From: Avisuccinivibrio_A sp964651505
GTDB lineage: Bacteria > Pseudomonadota > Gammaproteobacteria > Enterobacterales > Succinivibrionaceae
Length of the DNA stretch: 45,822 nt
Assembly (NCBI GenBank): GCA_964651505.1
Contig: CAZYXT010000003.1
Coordinates: 1 to 45,822 of the forward strand
Direction of reading: 5' to 3'
Below the pieces are notes generated by a model. That model saw only the letters and a program-made list of their open reading frames with translations, did no database searches and was not told the DNA's origin. The number at the start of each line of letters is the position of its first letter. Position 1 is the first letter of the stretch. Shown one piece after another: positions 25,279-32,937 of this stretch. Both the position numbers and the translations under genes were made by a program.

Positions 25279-25662
25279 AGCATTTATTCTCAGATTAGAT
25301 CCGCGGCGAAAAACTCCGATCACCACCCCGTACAATGAAGCCTCAGACTTGCCAAGATTAATCTTGCTGTCGGCAAACTCTTCTTGATGGAGCAAATCGG
25401 CAAAACGCTTTAAATAAAAGCGTTTGTTCATAATCACTGCCACCAGCGAGTCGGATCCCGGCAAAGCTCCGCGTTTAATCACCACGAAGTCGCCTTTTCT
25501 GATCCCAAGATCCGACATGGCCTGCGACGTCATTTCAAAAACAAAAGTGGAGGGAGCATCAAGATTTAAAAAGGCATTGAGATCCTGCCCGTCAAATATT
25601 CCCTCGCTAAGCTCTGCTCTTTTATGATCGTTTTGATTGTTGTTGCAGTAAAAATCAACCAT
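25276..25662 (-). CDS. UmuD/LexA-fold (S24 peptidase-like) protein lacking the catalytic serine
   Basis: The 128-aa product follows the C-terminal S24 domain of UmuD and LexA: STFVFEM, then IRKGDFVVIKRGALPGSDSLVAVI, RFYLKRF and a final LYGVVIGVFRR strand. The catalytic Ser of the GDSM motif is Ala48 here (SQAMSD), whereas the general-base Lys (Lys85) is kept. No Cys-Gly or Ala-Gly self-cleavage site is visible, and the N-terminus is short, so it resembles processed UmuD' in layout. No umuC or DNA-binding domain is attached or adjacent. The ATG at 25662 has AAGGG six bases upstream; a GTG at 25677 is the alternative. Function unknown; autoproteolysis is unlikely. Confidence 0.7.
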   Translation of the reverse strand: MVDFYCNNNQNDHKRAELSEGIFDGQDLNAFLNLDAPSTFVFEMTSQAMSDLGIRKGDFVVIKRGALPGSDSLVAVIMNKRFYLKRFADLLHQEEFADSKINLGKSEASLYGVVIGVFRRGSNLRINA

Positions 25663-25705
25663 GCCCGACCCTTGCACAGAAGCACATTGTACTTTTTGAC
25701 AAGTT

Positions 25706-25734
25706 TATACAAAATGCTGCTCATAGTACACAAT
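25706..25734 (-). promoter_or_regulatory. Candidate promoter of the S24-like gene
   Basis: On the minus strand TTGTGT and GTATAA are separated by 17 bases, about 45-75 bp upstream of the ATG at 25662. I saw no LexA box of the CTGT-N8-ACAG type here, so SOS control is not supported. Confidence 0.4.
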
Positions 25735-25902
25735 TTATAATCTATTTTTGCAGGTTGCCTAACAAAAATAAGTCTCTTGCGCTGTTCAAACACAAGCAAA
25801 GCCTTGCCAAGAGATCTGCCATTTTGTGATGCCCAAAAAGAATTTGCAGCTCAAAAGTGCGCTACATCTGTGATAAAACACGCTTTTTATCAAAAAAATT
25901 AA

Positions 25903-25931
25903 TGATATCCTCAAGCGATTTTGCATATAAT
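25903..25931 (+). promoter_or_regulatory. Candidate promoter of ihfA
   Basis: A perfect TATAAT (25926-25931) lies in an AT-rich tract about 145 bp before ihfA. The hexamer 17 bases upstream (TGATAT) is a poor -35. A long leader would follow. Confidence 0.4.
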
Positions 25932-26073
25932 TATCAGGTTGTTTGCAGGAGTCACGTTTTTTTAATTGTTGCTCCTCAAAACCCCGGGCCCGCGTCTTAG
26001 GGCATCTGATGCATATGAGCTTTTGCACCGGGGATAAAAGTTATTTGAAGCACTGATGTAGGTTTTGTTGGAT

Positions 26074-26376
26074 ATGGCCTTAACACGCGCAGAAATTGCC
26101 AACCGTCTTATCACCAAAGTTGATTTTCCCAAACAAAGAGCCGTCGAGTTCGTAGACGATTTTTTTGAAAGCATAGCCACCGCCTTGGAGCTTGGCGATG
26201 AAGTAAAACTGACAGGATTTGGCAACTTTGAGCTTAAGGTCAAGCCCGCCCGCCCGGGACGCAATCCCAAAACAGGCGAAGACGTCATCATCGCCTCGCG
26301 CCGCGTCACCACTTTCAAGGCAGGCCAAAAACTAAGAGAACGCATCGGCCGCTTCGACGAAAACGACAACGCCTAA
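26074..26376 (+). CDS. ihfA: Integration host factor subunit alpha
   Basis: IHF is the sequence-specific DNA-bending heterodimer. The 100-aa product begins MALTRAEIANRL and carries the HU/IHF DNA-binding arm with the signature GFGNFELKVKPARPGRNPKT, then RRVTTFKAGQKLRERI. It matches IhfA better than IhfB or HU. I use the ATG at 26074; TTG codons three and two codons upstream are in frame, and the ribosome site is weak (TAGG 11 bases away). In E. coli ihfA follows pheST; here it stands alone. Confidence 0.92.
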   Translation: MALTRAEIANRLITKVDFPKQRAVEFVDDFFESIATALELGDEVKLTGFGNFELKVKPARPGRNPKTGEDVIIASRRVTTFKAGQKLRERIGRFDENDNA

Positions 26377-26409
26377 GCAAATCGATGCGGCCTTTTGCAA
26401 CGGTCCGTC

Positions 26410-26418
26410 TGCTATAAT
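26410..26418 (+). promoter_or_regulatory. Extended -10 promoter of the HPr-like gene
   Basis: TGC-TATAAT (TATAAT at 26413-26418) is a perfect extended -10, 40 bp before the ATG at 26458. No good -35 is seen at the usual distance, which is tolerated with extended -10 elements. Confidence 0.6.
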
Positions 26419-26457
26419 GGGCAAGTCTTGGGAACATTGTAATTTGGGAATAAGACA

Positions 26458-26718
26458 ATGCAGCAATTTACCTATACCATCAAAGATCCCGACGGAGTGC
26501 ATGCCCGTCCTGCAGGAGCCCTGATTGCCGCAGCCAAAAAATTCAAAAGCGAGGTTAAGCTTACGGCCAACGGCAAGAGCGTCTCGTTAAAAGGCGGCAT
26601 CTTCGGCCTGATGGGCCTGGGCATTCGCTGCGGCACCGCCGTCCTCATAGTCTGCGAGGGCGAAGATGAAAATGCAGCCGCCGCAGGCTTGAAAGAAAGC
26701 CTCGAACAGCTTTTATAA
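26458..26718 (+). CDS. HPr-family phosphocarrier protein
   Basis: The 86-aa product has the active His15 in DGVHARPAG, the phosphorylation site used by PTS enzyme I. The region that holds regulatory Ser46 in typical HPr (KSIMGLMSLG) reads LKGGIFGLMGLG, with one extra Gly and no Ser. Overall it looks more like Firmicutes HPr than enterobacterial PtsH. It is monocistronic, with its own promoter and terminator, and no ptsI, crr or hprK is nearby. It could serve sugar PTS or act as a regulatory paralogue such as NPr; I therefore assign no symbol. Confidence 0.88.
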   Translation: MQQFTYTIKDPDGVHARPAGALIAAAKKFKSEVKLTANGKSVSLKGGIFGLMGLGIRCGTAVLIVCEGEDENAAAAGLKESLEQLL

Positions 26719-26735
26719 ACGATTGCAAAGTGCTT

Positions 26736-26762
26736 CAAAAAAAGACCCTCGGGGCTTTTTTG
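26736..26762 (+). terminator. Rho-independent terminator after the HPr-like gene
   Basis: AAAAAAG(A)CCC pairs with GGG(G)CTTTTTT around a short loop, directly followed by the T-run, 18 bp after the stop. The A-rich left arm would let it work in both directions. Confidence 0.75.
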
Positions 26763-26860
26763 CGGCAACCCTTTCTTTTTGCAAGACTTTAAAACCCGCC
26801 GCCTCGCAGCGGGGGCTTTAAAAGCGCGATTGCAACCTTGCGTTCTTCTTTTTTGCCTTT

Positions 26861-28057
26861 TTACTCGTCTTGAAGCATCGGCGGTTTTTGCGGCAGGCTC
26901 ATGGCTCTTTGCTCTTTGTAAAAACGAATGGCAATGAGCATTCCCAGCACGCTCAAATAGACAAGATACATGCCGTACAAGGTCAGCATGCCGCCAAGGG
27001 AGGTGCCGCGCAAGGCAAAATCGCGCCAAAACCGGTACTGCCACACCAAAGGAAAGGCATGGGAGAGCATATAGGCCCAATAAGGGATCACGCCCACGGC
27101 CATGGTGGCGCCGCCCAAGATGAACCCCGGGGGCACCAAGAAGATCATGCGCGAAGCTCCTTGCCCTGGATCCTTGGCATTCCACGAATACAAAAGCCCC
27201 AGCATCCCAAAACACATGCCGGTCATGAAAATAGAGGGCAGGTAGCAAATGTACGATCCATCAAAACGCAATTGCCCAAACAGCACCAAAATCGCCGTAA
27301 CACAAGAGATGGCCGTCGTGTAAAACAGCGAGTACGGCACGAGTCTTGCGATGAGCTCGGCAGGACCGTTGGGCAAAACCTCGCGCTCCCAGGCATGGGT
27401 CACCCTCAGCCTGCCTGCGATCATCAAAACCACCAGCCCCAAATAGAGCGACGAGAAAAAGTAGATAAAGGAAATGATGGTCGCATTGGTTGAAGAGAAG
27501 GTCGGGTTGAAAAGACGCCTTACATGAATGGACAGAGGATTGAGCTTGGCCTCCACGTCATCGCCGCTCAAGCCCAGTTCGTCATTGACGTTAGTCACCA
27601 CCAAGGTGCCGTTGGCGCGGCCTATGATCTCGTTGAGGTTTTCGATGATCTCAGCGTTTTGCGCCTCGTTTGAGTAGTCTGCAAAGTAACCCACGTGCAT
27701 GGCGCGCTTTTGGGACAAGATGTTCTTGCTCAGATCATGGGGCAGATACAAGACGCCCAGGCACCGATCGTTGCGCGTCAGCTCCTGCACATCAGCCGGG
27801 GCATGGTAGACCTTGCCCACCCTGATATAGGCCGAGCTGTTGATGCTTTCTATAAGATCTTGGGAGTACTGGCTTTTATCAAGATCAATGACATCGATGG
27901 TGCCTTCAAACACACTGCCGTGCGAGAAGATCACGCCAAAAACGATCAAGACCATGACTGCCACCGCCACCGATAATTTGTGATAAGGCATGAAATGCCC
28001 CGAGCGCATGGCCTGCACTTCGGAGACCATGGCATCGGTCAGCGACTTAAGACTCAT
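26861..28057 (-). CDS. ABC-2 type transporter permease
   Basis: The 398-aa membrane protein has the ABC-2 layout: a first membrane helix (about 28-47), a large periplasmic domain (about 50-190), and then a cluster of five or so helices (about 190-385). It resembles the YhhJ/YbhR export permeases. It overlaps the adaptor gene upstream by 11 bp, and a MarR regulator leads the operon. No ABC ATPase gene occurs in the window, so the ATPase must come from elsewhere or the system is incomplete. The substrate is probably a drug-like or hydrophobic compound, inferred only from the operon type. Confidence 0.85.
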   Translation of the reverse strand: MSLKSLTDAMVSEVQAMRSGHFMPYHKLSVAVAVMVLIVFGVIFSHGSVFEGTIDVIDLDKSQYSQDLIESINSSAYIRVGKVYHAPADVQELTRNDRCLGVLYLPHDLSKNILSQKRAMHVGYFADYSNEAQNAEIIENLNEIIGRANGTLVVTNVNDELGLSGDDVEAKLNPLSIHVRRLFNPTFSSTNATIISFIYFFSSLYLGLVVLMIAGRLRVTHAWEREVLPNGPAELIARLVPYSLFYTTAISCVTAILVLFGQLRFDGSYICYLPSIFMTGMCFGMLGLLYSWNAKDPGQGASRMIFLVPPGFILGGATMAVGVIPYWAYMLSHAFPLVWQYRFWRDFALRGTSLGGMLTLYGMYLVYLSVLGMLIAIRFYKEQRAMSLPQKPPMLQDE

Positions 28058-29183
28058 GACGGATCTCCATCATCATGCCGGGCACCAGCTTGGGATCGTT
28101 CACATACACCCTCATCTCAAAGGAGGTCAGATCAGCCTGGCCCTGCTCGCGGGTCATGCGCAGATCGGCAAAGGAAGGGGCGGGATTTAAGTAACGGATG
28201 GTGCCCGTCACGGTGCGATTTTGGGCAGGCACATAAACTTTGATTTGAGTACCCGCCGTATAATCGGACAAATGGGTCTCGGGCACGTAGACATCAAAAT
28301 AAAGACGATCCGTCTCAAGCAGCACCGCAGGGGTATTGGGCGAGATGAGCTCCCCTTCCTCGAACATCAGTTCGCGCACCAACCCTGCGCACGGGGCGGT
28401 GATGGCGGTGCGCTTTAAATTGAGCTCGGCCTGCTCCACGGCAGCCTCCAGCTCCTTTAAATTGGCCCGGTACGATTCCAAGGTGTTTTGCATGTTGGCA
28501 ATCTGCATTCTTTGATCTTCGATGTCCTGCAAATACAGGCCCTGGGCATTGCGTTCTTCCCTGACCCTCTTGATATCCTCATCAGACGCCCCCAGGGTCA
28601 GCACGTCAAAGGTCTTTGCAGCCTCGGTCAGGTTGGACAGGGCAGCCACATACGAGGCATAGGCGGCATCGTACTCAGATTGAGAGACGGCATTTTTGCT
28701 CAAAAGGCTCTGATAGCGCTTATAGTTGGCAGTCTGCTCGGTAAGATTGGCCCGCGCGCTGTCGATGATGGCCAGCTGCCGCTCGATTTGGCGCCAGGTA
28801 TTAAGCTCCAAAGTGCCAAGCTTGGAGGTTTCAACCTCGATGCTCTTGGCGTAAGCTGCAACCTGCGCGCGCATCGAATCGCGTCTTGCCACCGCCGTCT
28901 TTAAGGCAATTTCGTAATCATCAGGCTCAAGCTGCATTAAAAGCTGGCCCGCCCCCACGTGCTCTGACTCGGTGACATAGCGGGCAATCACCCTGCCCCC
29001 CACATTCTGCGGAGCCACGCTGACGTCATCTGCAAACAAAACGCCGCTTTGGTAGAACTGGGCCTGAGTGATGGCATCGTTGCGCCTGCCCATCATGATG
29101 AGCAAAGTTGAGGCACACAATAAAATGATAAACAGCAAAAAAGTCTTGATAACTGGGTTTTGACTGAACTTTGACAGATTCAT
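28047..29183 (-). CDS. HlyD-family membrane-fusion (periplasmic adaptor) protein
   Basis: The 378-aa product has one N-terminal membrane anchor (about 12-31), a split lipoyl/barrel-sandwich domain (SVAPQNVGGRVIARYV and the later RTAITAPCAGLVRELM), a long alpha-helical hairpin (about 95-240), and a beta-barrel segment. Such adaptors bridge an inner-membrane exporter to an outer-membrane channel. It lies 59 bp after marR and overlaps the permease gene, matching the YhiI/EmrA type of tripartite export. No outer-membrane factor is encoded nearby. Confidence 0.9.
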   Translation of the reverse strand: MNLSKFSQNPVIKTFLLFIILLCASTLLIMMGRRNDAITQAQFYQSGVLFADDVSVAPQNVGGRVIARYVTESEHVGAGQLLMQLEPDDYEIALKTAVARRDSMRAQVAAYAKSIEVETSKLGTLELNTWRQIERQLAIIDSARANLTEQTANYKRYQSLLSKNAVSQSEYDAAYASYVAALSNLTEAAKTFDVLTLGASDEDIKRVREERNAQGLYLQDIEDQRMQIANMQNTLESYRANLKELEAAVEQAELNLKRTAITAPCAGLVRELMFEEGELISPNTPAVLLETDRLYFDVYVPETHLSDYTAGTQIKVYVPAQNRTVTGTIRYLNPAPSFADLRMTREQGQADLTSFEMRVYVNDPKLVPGMMMEIRHES

Positions 29184-29188
29184 ATAAC

Positions 29189-29200
29189 TTAGCCGGCAAA
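29189..29200 (+). promoter_or_regulatory. Possible MarR operator copy upstream of the adaptor gene
   Basis: The 12-mer TTAGCCGGCAAA recurs with one change in opposite orientation upstream of marR (29764-29775). One copy lies in each of the two gaps flanking marR, which is the expected arrangement for autoregulation plus operon control. Its role is inferred. Confidence 0.35.
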
Positions 29201-29242
29201 ATTAGAGAATAAAGATTAAATATGTCCTGTTTTTAACTTTTA

Positions 29243-29749
29243 TCAAGCAAGTTTGCCGTACAGCTTGTTCAAAAGCTCCAGCAATTGCTCTTGTTGGGCC
29301 ACGCCAAGCAAGGATGAGATCTTTTTGAGGTTGGAAGAATGAACTTCCAAAGCTTTTCCTATCACTTCCTCGCCTTTTTGGGTGATGAAGATCAAAAAGG
29401 AATTGCCTCCCCGCGGAGAGCCGATTTTGCCGATCAAAGGCTCGCTCTCTTGCAGCATCCGCTTGATCATGATGGAGCAGGTGGCAGCACTGATCCCGAT
29501 ATTCGAGGCCAAAGTGGTCACAGGCAGCGGCCGTTCTTTGGCCTTAAGCTCCAGCAGCAGGGTAAAGCGGCCTTCGGAGAGGCCGAATTTGCTGCGGATG
29601 GGAGCGTACAGCCTGTTGCGCACTGTATCGGCCACGGCCATCAGGTGCAAGACCATTTCAATCGACAGCACTCCTTCTCCTCCAAAATGCTCGTTGGCAA
29701 AAGCCACCAGCTCTTGGCGCGAAGGCAGGATCCGTTTGATGCTATCCAT
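29243..29749 (-). CDS. MarR-family transcriptional regulator
   Basis: The 168-aa product has the MarR winged helix: LSEGRFTLLLELKAK, the recognition helix region ASNIGISAATCSIMIKRML, and the wing with RGGNSFLIFITQKGEEVI. MarR proteins usually repress efflux or stress genes and release DNA on binding phenolic ligands. The ATG at 29749 has AAAGGAG six bases upstream. It is first in the operon with the HlyD-type adaptor and ABC-2 permease, which it probably controls together with itself. Confidence 0.9.
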   Translation of the reverse strand: MDSIKRILPSRQELVAFANEHFGGEGVLSIEMVLHLMAVADTVRNRLYAPIRSKFGLSEGRFTLLLELKAKERPLPVTTLASNIGISAATCSIMIKRMLQESEPLIGKIGSPRGGNSFLIFITQKGEEVIGKALEVHSSNLKKISSLLGVAQQEQLLELLNKLYGKLA

Positions 29750-29763
29750 TTGTTGCTCCTTTG

Positions 29764-29775
29764 TTTGCCGACTAA
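29764..29775 (-). promoter_or_regulatory. Possible MarR operator copy upstream of marR
   Basis: On the minus strand TTAGTCGGCAAA lies about 15 bp before the marR start codon, just upstream of the ribosome-binding site. It matches 11 of 12 bases of the copy at 29189-29200. Confidence 0.35.
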
Positions 29776-30074
29776 AATGTTAGCACAGACCAAAAATTCA
29801 GGTAAGTAAGATTTTGGGAAAAATCTGCCTCATCAATCAAAAAGCCGCAAGGTCAGGATTTTAAGCTTGACTTAAGGAAAATTGTAGCAGACAAGGCCTT
29901 GGCATTTAAACAAAAAACTTTATGATCTGAGCTTCTCCCCTGCTGCCATCTTTGCCCTGCTCTTAAGATAACGGCAAAATGCGCCCTCAAATCAAAAACA
30001 TCCTGCCTTTGCTGCAGGCAATTTCATCTGCACGAAGAGGCCTTGCGCCTTGCAATTTGCGTCTTGATGAGACT
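29776..30074. other. Non-coding gap between marR and the gltS remnant
   Basis: About 300 bp beyond the possible marR operator. It is moderately AT-rich near marR, where the marR promoter should lie. I see no gene; the part near 30000-30070 may be decayed sequence from the gltS locus. Confidence 0.3.
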
Positions 30075-30747
30075 TTAACTTAAAAACCCGATAGACACGG
30101 TCAGGATGGCTGCGTTGACAAAATCGATGAACAAGGATCCCACAATCGGCACCGCAAAGAATGCCTTGGGCAATCGCCGTTGGCGCCCGTGAGGGTTTCC
30201 ATGTCGGCCATGGCGTTGGGGGCGGCGCCCATGCCAAAGCCGCAGTGGCCGGCGGCAATCACGGCCGCATCGCAATCGGTTCCCATCATCTTGAAAGCGA
30301 CAAAATAAGCAAAAAGATACATGAGAGCCGTCTGCACGAGCAAGATGGTCCCAAGGGCACGGCCAAAGCTGCAACTATCATTGGTCCCAAATAAGCAGGC
30401 AGCACAATGCCCAAACTTGAGATCCAAAGGATGATGAAATGCCCTATTCCCATGCAGATGATGCAGGCGATGGCCTTAAACAGCAAAAGCTCATCGATAT
30501 TCTTTTGCAAGGCAGCAGGCTTGCCCTCGACGATATCGGTGTTCTCGGCAATTTTGTCGGCAGCCTTGAGCTTGCAGCGGTTAATGAGCCTCTTGCCCAT
30601 AGGGCCGCCTGACATGCACCCTGCCACCTGGCCGTAAGCGGCCGCCGCCAACAAGACGGTCAGACCGCCTTCAAGGCCTGCTTTGATGAGCTGCGGGCCA
30701 AAGGCTGCTGCCCGGATGCTCTGCGCCACAAAGCAGCTTATGCCCAA
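30075..30747 (-). pseudogene. gltS: Remnant of sodium/glutamate symporter gltS, truncated with frameshifts and a deletion
   Basis: Three minus-strand frames together give the C-terminal half of GltS. The first (to about 30350) has LEGGLTVLLAAAAYGQVAGC and SGGPMGKRL; the second has LGTILLVQTALMYLFAYF and the diagnostic DAAVIAAGHCGFGMGAAPNA; the third ends AFFAVPIVGSLFIDFVNAA. Relative to E. coli GltS (401 aa), about 150 N-terminal residues are absent, about 50 residues are deleted between LPAYLGPMIVA and LAVPLGTILL, and frames change near 30350 and 30175. No functional transporter can be made. Confidence 0.85.
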
Positions 30748-30843
30748 GATGGTTGAGTCTGTCCTCTTGTCGTGCCCTTTATATCTTTTGCACCGCCTGC
30801 CACATATTAAAGCTGCCCTTGGGGCTTTGGCGCTGTGCAGGCT

Positions 30844-32022
30844 TTAAGCAAGAGTCCTCTTAAGAGGCTTTTTGACCAATAACAACAAGGCAAGGCTTAA
30901 AAAGGCGATGGCGGCGCCTGCTGCAAAAATATACCGGTACGAGCCCAGGGCTGCCAAAGCAATCAGGGCTCCTCCTGCAATCTGTCCTGCCGTGCCCGAA
31001 TTTATGAACAAGGAGGTCGCCTGCCCCGGGATATGGGGGAGCATTTCTTGAAAATAGACCATGCCCATGCCCGACATGAGCGCGATGAACGAGGCGCTCA
31101 AAAACTGCATGAACATGTAAGCCTGAGGGCTTTTGACAAAGTTCATCAATGCCAAAAACACTATCAAGGAGACGGCGCCTGCCGCCATCAGGCTTTTAAG
31201 GCCGGTGCGCTTTGAAAGCTTGGCCGAGAACAGCATGATGGGGATCTCCAAAAAAGCGGCCAATCCCATCATGAACCCGGGCAGATTTTCATCAAGCTTA
31301 AGCTCCTGCGTCACGTACAAAGGCATGGTCACGATGTAGGAATTAAAGGCCGTGCACAAGCCCATGCAGGAGATGAAAAGCAGCACCACCGAGCGGTTTT
31401 TGAAGGGACTCTGCGCGCTTTGCCTCAAATCTGCGCCTGATGTGCGCAAAGAGGGCAAAAAGACAAAGCTTGCCGCCGCACCAAAGGCATACATGAGAGC
31501 GCTTAACAAAAACAGAAGATCAAAGCTGTGCCCCATGGCAATAAAGTAGGCCAAAGGCGGACCCCCTGTCCAGGCCAAAGAACACAAAGAGCGCAAAAAG
31601 GCGGTGAACATGACAGGATCGCGCTTTCCCGCCGAGTATTCGCGCGCAGACGCGAAGATCTGAGGGAAGGCCGCGGCGCTTAGGGACAGCCACAAAAGAC
31701 CTGCGCTTAACATCACGTAAAACCCGGGGCGCAGCATCAAAAAGAACATCCCCGCCACCCCGCAGACAGACGAGAGCGTGATGATGAGAGGTCTTTGCAG
31801 GCCGTGATCGGAGAGTTTGCCGATAAACTGCACCAAGATCACCGTCATCACCGGCAGGGCAATGAAAAAAGCGCTGATGTTAAGCGGAGAAAACTTAAGC
31901 TCCAGGGTAAAAAACAGGCTTAAGACCGGGTTTATCAGCGAAGAGGCAAAAGGTATGAGCAGGGCCAGCGCAATATAGATGGCGCCGCTGCCCTTTCTTT
32001 TGGCTCCCAAGGTCTGCACCAT
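30844..32022 (-). CDS. SetA-family sugar efflux transporter (MFS)
   Basis: The 392-aa protein has twelve predicted membrane helices and MFS loops. The segment MPLYVTQELKLDENLPGFMM and the following LAAFLEIPIMLFSA are typical of the Set sugar-efflux group, which exports lactose, glucosides or toxic sugar analogues. Its start overlaps the exonuclease stop by one base (TGATG), so it is translationally coupled to that gene. It is last in the nfsB-exonuclease-set operon. Substrate is unknown. Confidence 0.88.
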   Translation of the reverse strand: MVQTLGAKRKGSGAIYIALALLIPFASSLINPVLSLFFTLELKFSPLNISAFFIALPVMTVILVQFIGKLSDHGLQRPLIITLSSVCGVAGMFFLMLRPGFYVMLSAGLLWLSLSAAAFPQIFASAREYSAGKRDPVMFTAFLRSLCSLAWTGGPPLAYFIAMGHSFDLLFLLSALMYAFGAAASFVFLPSLRTSGADLRQSAQSPFKNRSVVLLFISCMGLCTAFNSYIVTMPLYVTQELKLDENLPGFMMGLAAFLEIPIMLFSAKLSKRTGLKSLMAAGAVSLIVFLALMNFVKSPQAYMFMQFLSASFIALMSGMGMVYFQEMLPHIPGQATSLFINSGTAGQIAGGALIALAALGSYRYIFAAGAAIAFLSLALLLLVKKPLKRTLA

Positions 32023-32906
32023 CAGCCCTTAAAGCGCGTCCTGGCCTCAAGCACCGTGCAGACAGCCTGCGAGGCATCATACATGGACCCAAGCGCCTGA
32101 ATTTGCTGATCGGCTGCGGCCTTGGTTTTAACGTTTATGTACCACACCTTCTTTTTGCCGTCGAAGCGATAGCCCATGCTTTTGAGTTTGTCTTTAATCT
32201 CAAAGGGCGCGCCTTGTGCATAGACGGTGTAATCCTTGCTCTTGGCGCTGTCGATGAGCATGGCAAAAGCCTGAGGATTGACATACATCAGCCAGGCTGC
32301 GGCCAGGCAGTCGTTGACGGCCCGATGCCCTTCGTAAAACCACCCGTGCATGAGGTTCAAATAGTCAAGCTTGCGGCCGTTAAAGCCCAATTTGTCCCAA
32401 TTGATGCCCTTCATCGAGCAAGCCCAAGACAGATCGCCCAAGGAGGGGAATCTTAAGTCAAAAAAGGGCCTGTCAAAGGAGGCATTGTGAGCAACCGCCA
32501 AAGGCTTGCCGCTTAGCAATTGGGCTGTCATGTTGCTGTCGAGCACCGCTCCTTCGACCATGGCGTCGGTGATGCCGGTAAACTGCGTGATCTCGGGGGG
32601 AATGGGCTTTTTGGGATCTTCGTAGGCGCCATAGATCTTATCGATGCTCAAGAGGATCTTGCGGTCAAAGGCATAGGTGCAGCGCACCAGCCCAATCTCG
32701 ATGATCTTGTCAAACCCGGCAGTCATGCCCGTGGTCTCAAGATCCAAAAAGACCACTGTGTGCGTCCTTTCGCGGGGCTCGGGCTTGTTGAGCCAAAAGG
32801 GCAGCGTCATATCCTTGTGCAGAGGAATGCGCTCTATGATCCGAAAATCATCGGGCCTCTGCCTGATCTCGTCGATGCGCTCTAAAGGAAAACGACACGG
32901 TTGCAT
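32022..32906 (-). CDS. DEDDh 3'-5' exonuclease with an extra C-terminal domain
   Basis: The 294-aa protein has the DnaQ-like exonuclease motifs: ExoI FLDLETTG (Asp55, Glu57), ExoII HNASFDRPFFD (Asp145) and ExoIII HRAVNDC (His194, Asp199). A separate C-terminal domain (about 220-265) reads YTVYAQGAPFEIKDKLKSMG then DGKKKVWYINV, a small alpha/beta unit also found on other exonucleases and phage proteins; its role is unknown to me. It is not the polymerase III epsilon subunit itself, since no clamp-binding or polymerase-contacting tail is evident. It follows nfsB by 31 bp and overlaps the set gene. Confidence 0.85.
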   Translation of the reverse strand: MQPCRFPLERIDEIRQRPDDFRIIERIPLHKDMTLPFWLNKPEPRERTHTVVFLDLETTGMTAGFDKIIEIGLVRCTYAFDRKILLSIDKIYGAYEDPKKPIPPEITQFTGITDAMVEGAVLDSNMTAQLLSGKPLAVAHNASFDRPFFDLRFPSLGDLSWACSMKGINWDKLGFNGRKLDYLNLMHGWFYEGHRAVNDCLAAAWLMYVNPQAFAMLIDSAKSKDYTVYAQGAPFEIKDKLKSMGYRFDGKKKVWYINVKTKAAADQQIQALGSMYDASQAVCTVLEARTRFKG

Positions 32907-32937
32907 GATCTTGCCCCTTGGTTGAAGTCCTTAATTT

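Larger units (their letters stand above)
25663..26073. other. AT-rich divergent intergenic region
   Basis: About 410 bp between the S24-like gene and ihfA. It is AT-rich and contains candidate promoters in both directions. A minus-strand frame of 80 codons (25786-26028) has no ribosome site or family resemblance and is not called. Confidence 0.4.

Noticed and set aside
25786..26028. 80-codon minus-strand frame in the ihfA upstream region
   Set aside because: No start with a ribosome site, odd composition, and it covers the presumed ihfA promoter.
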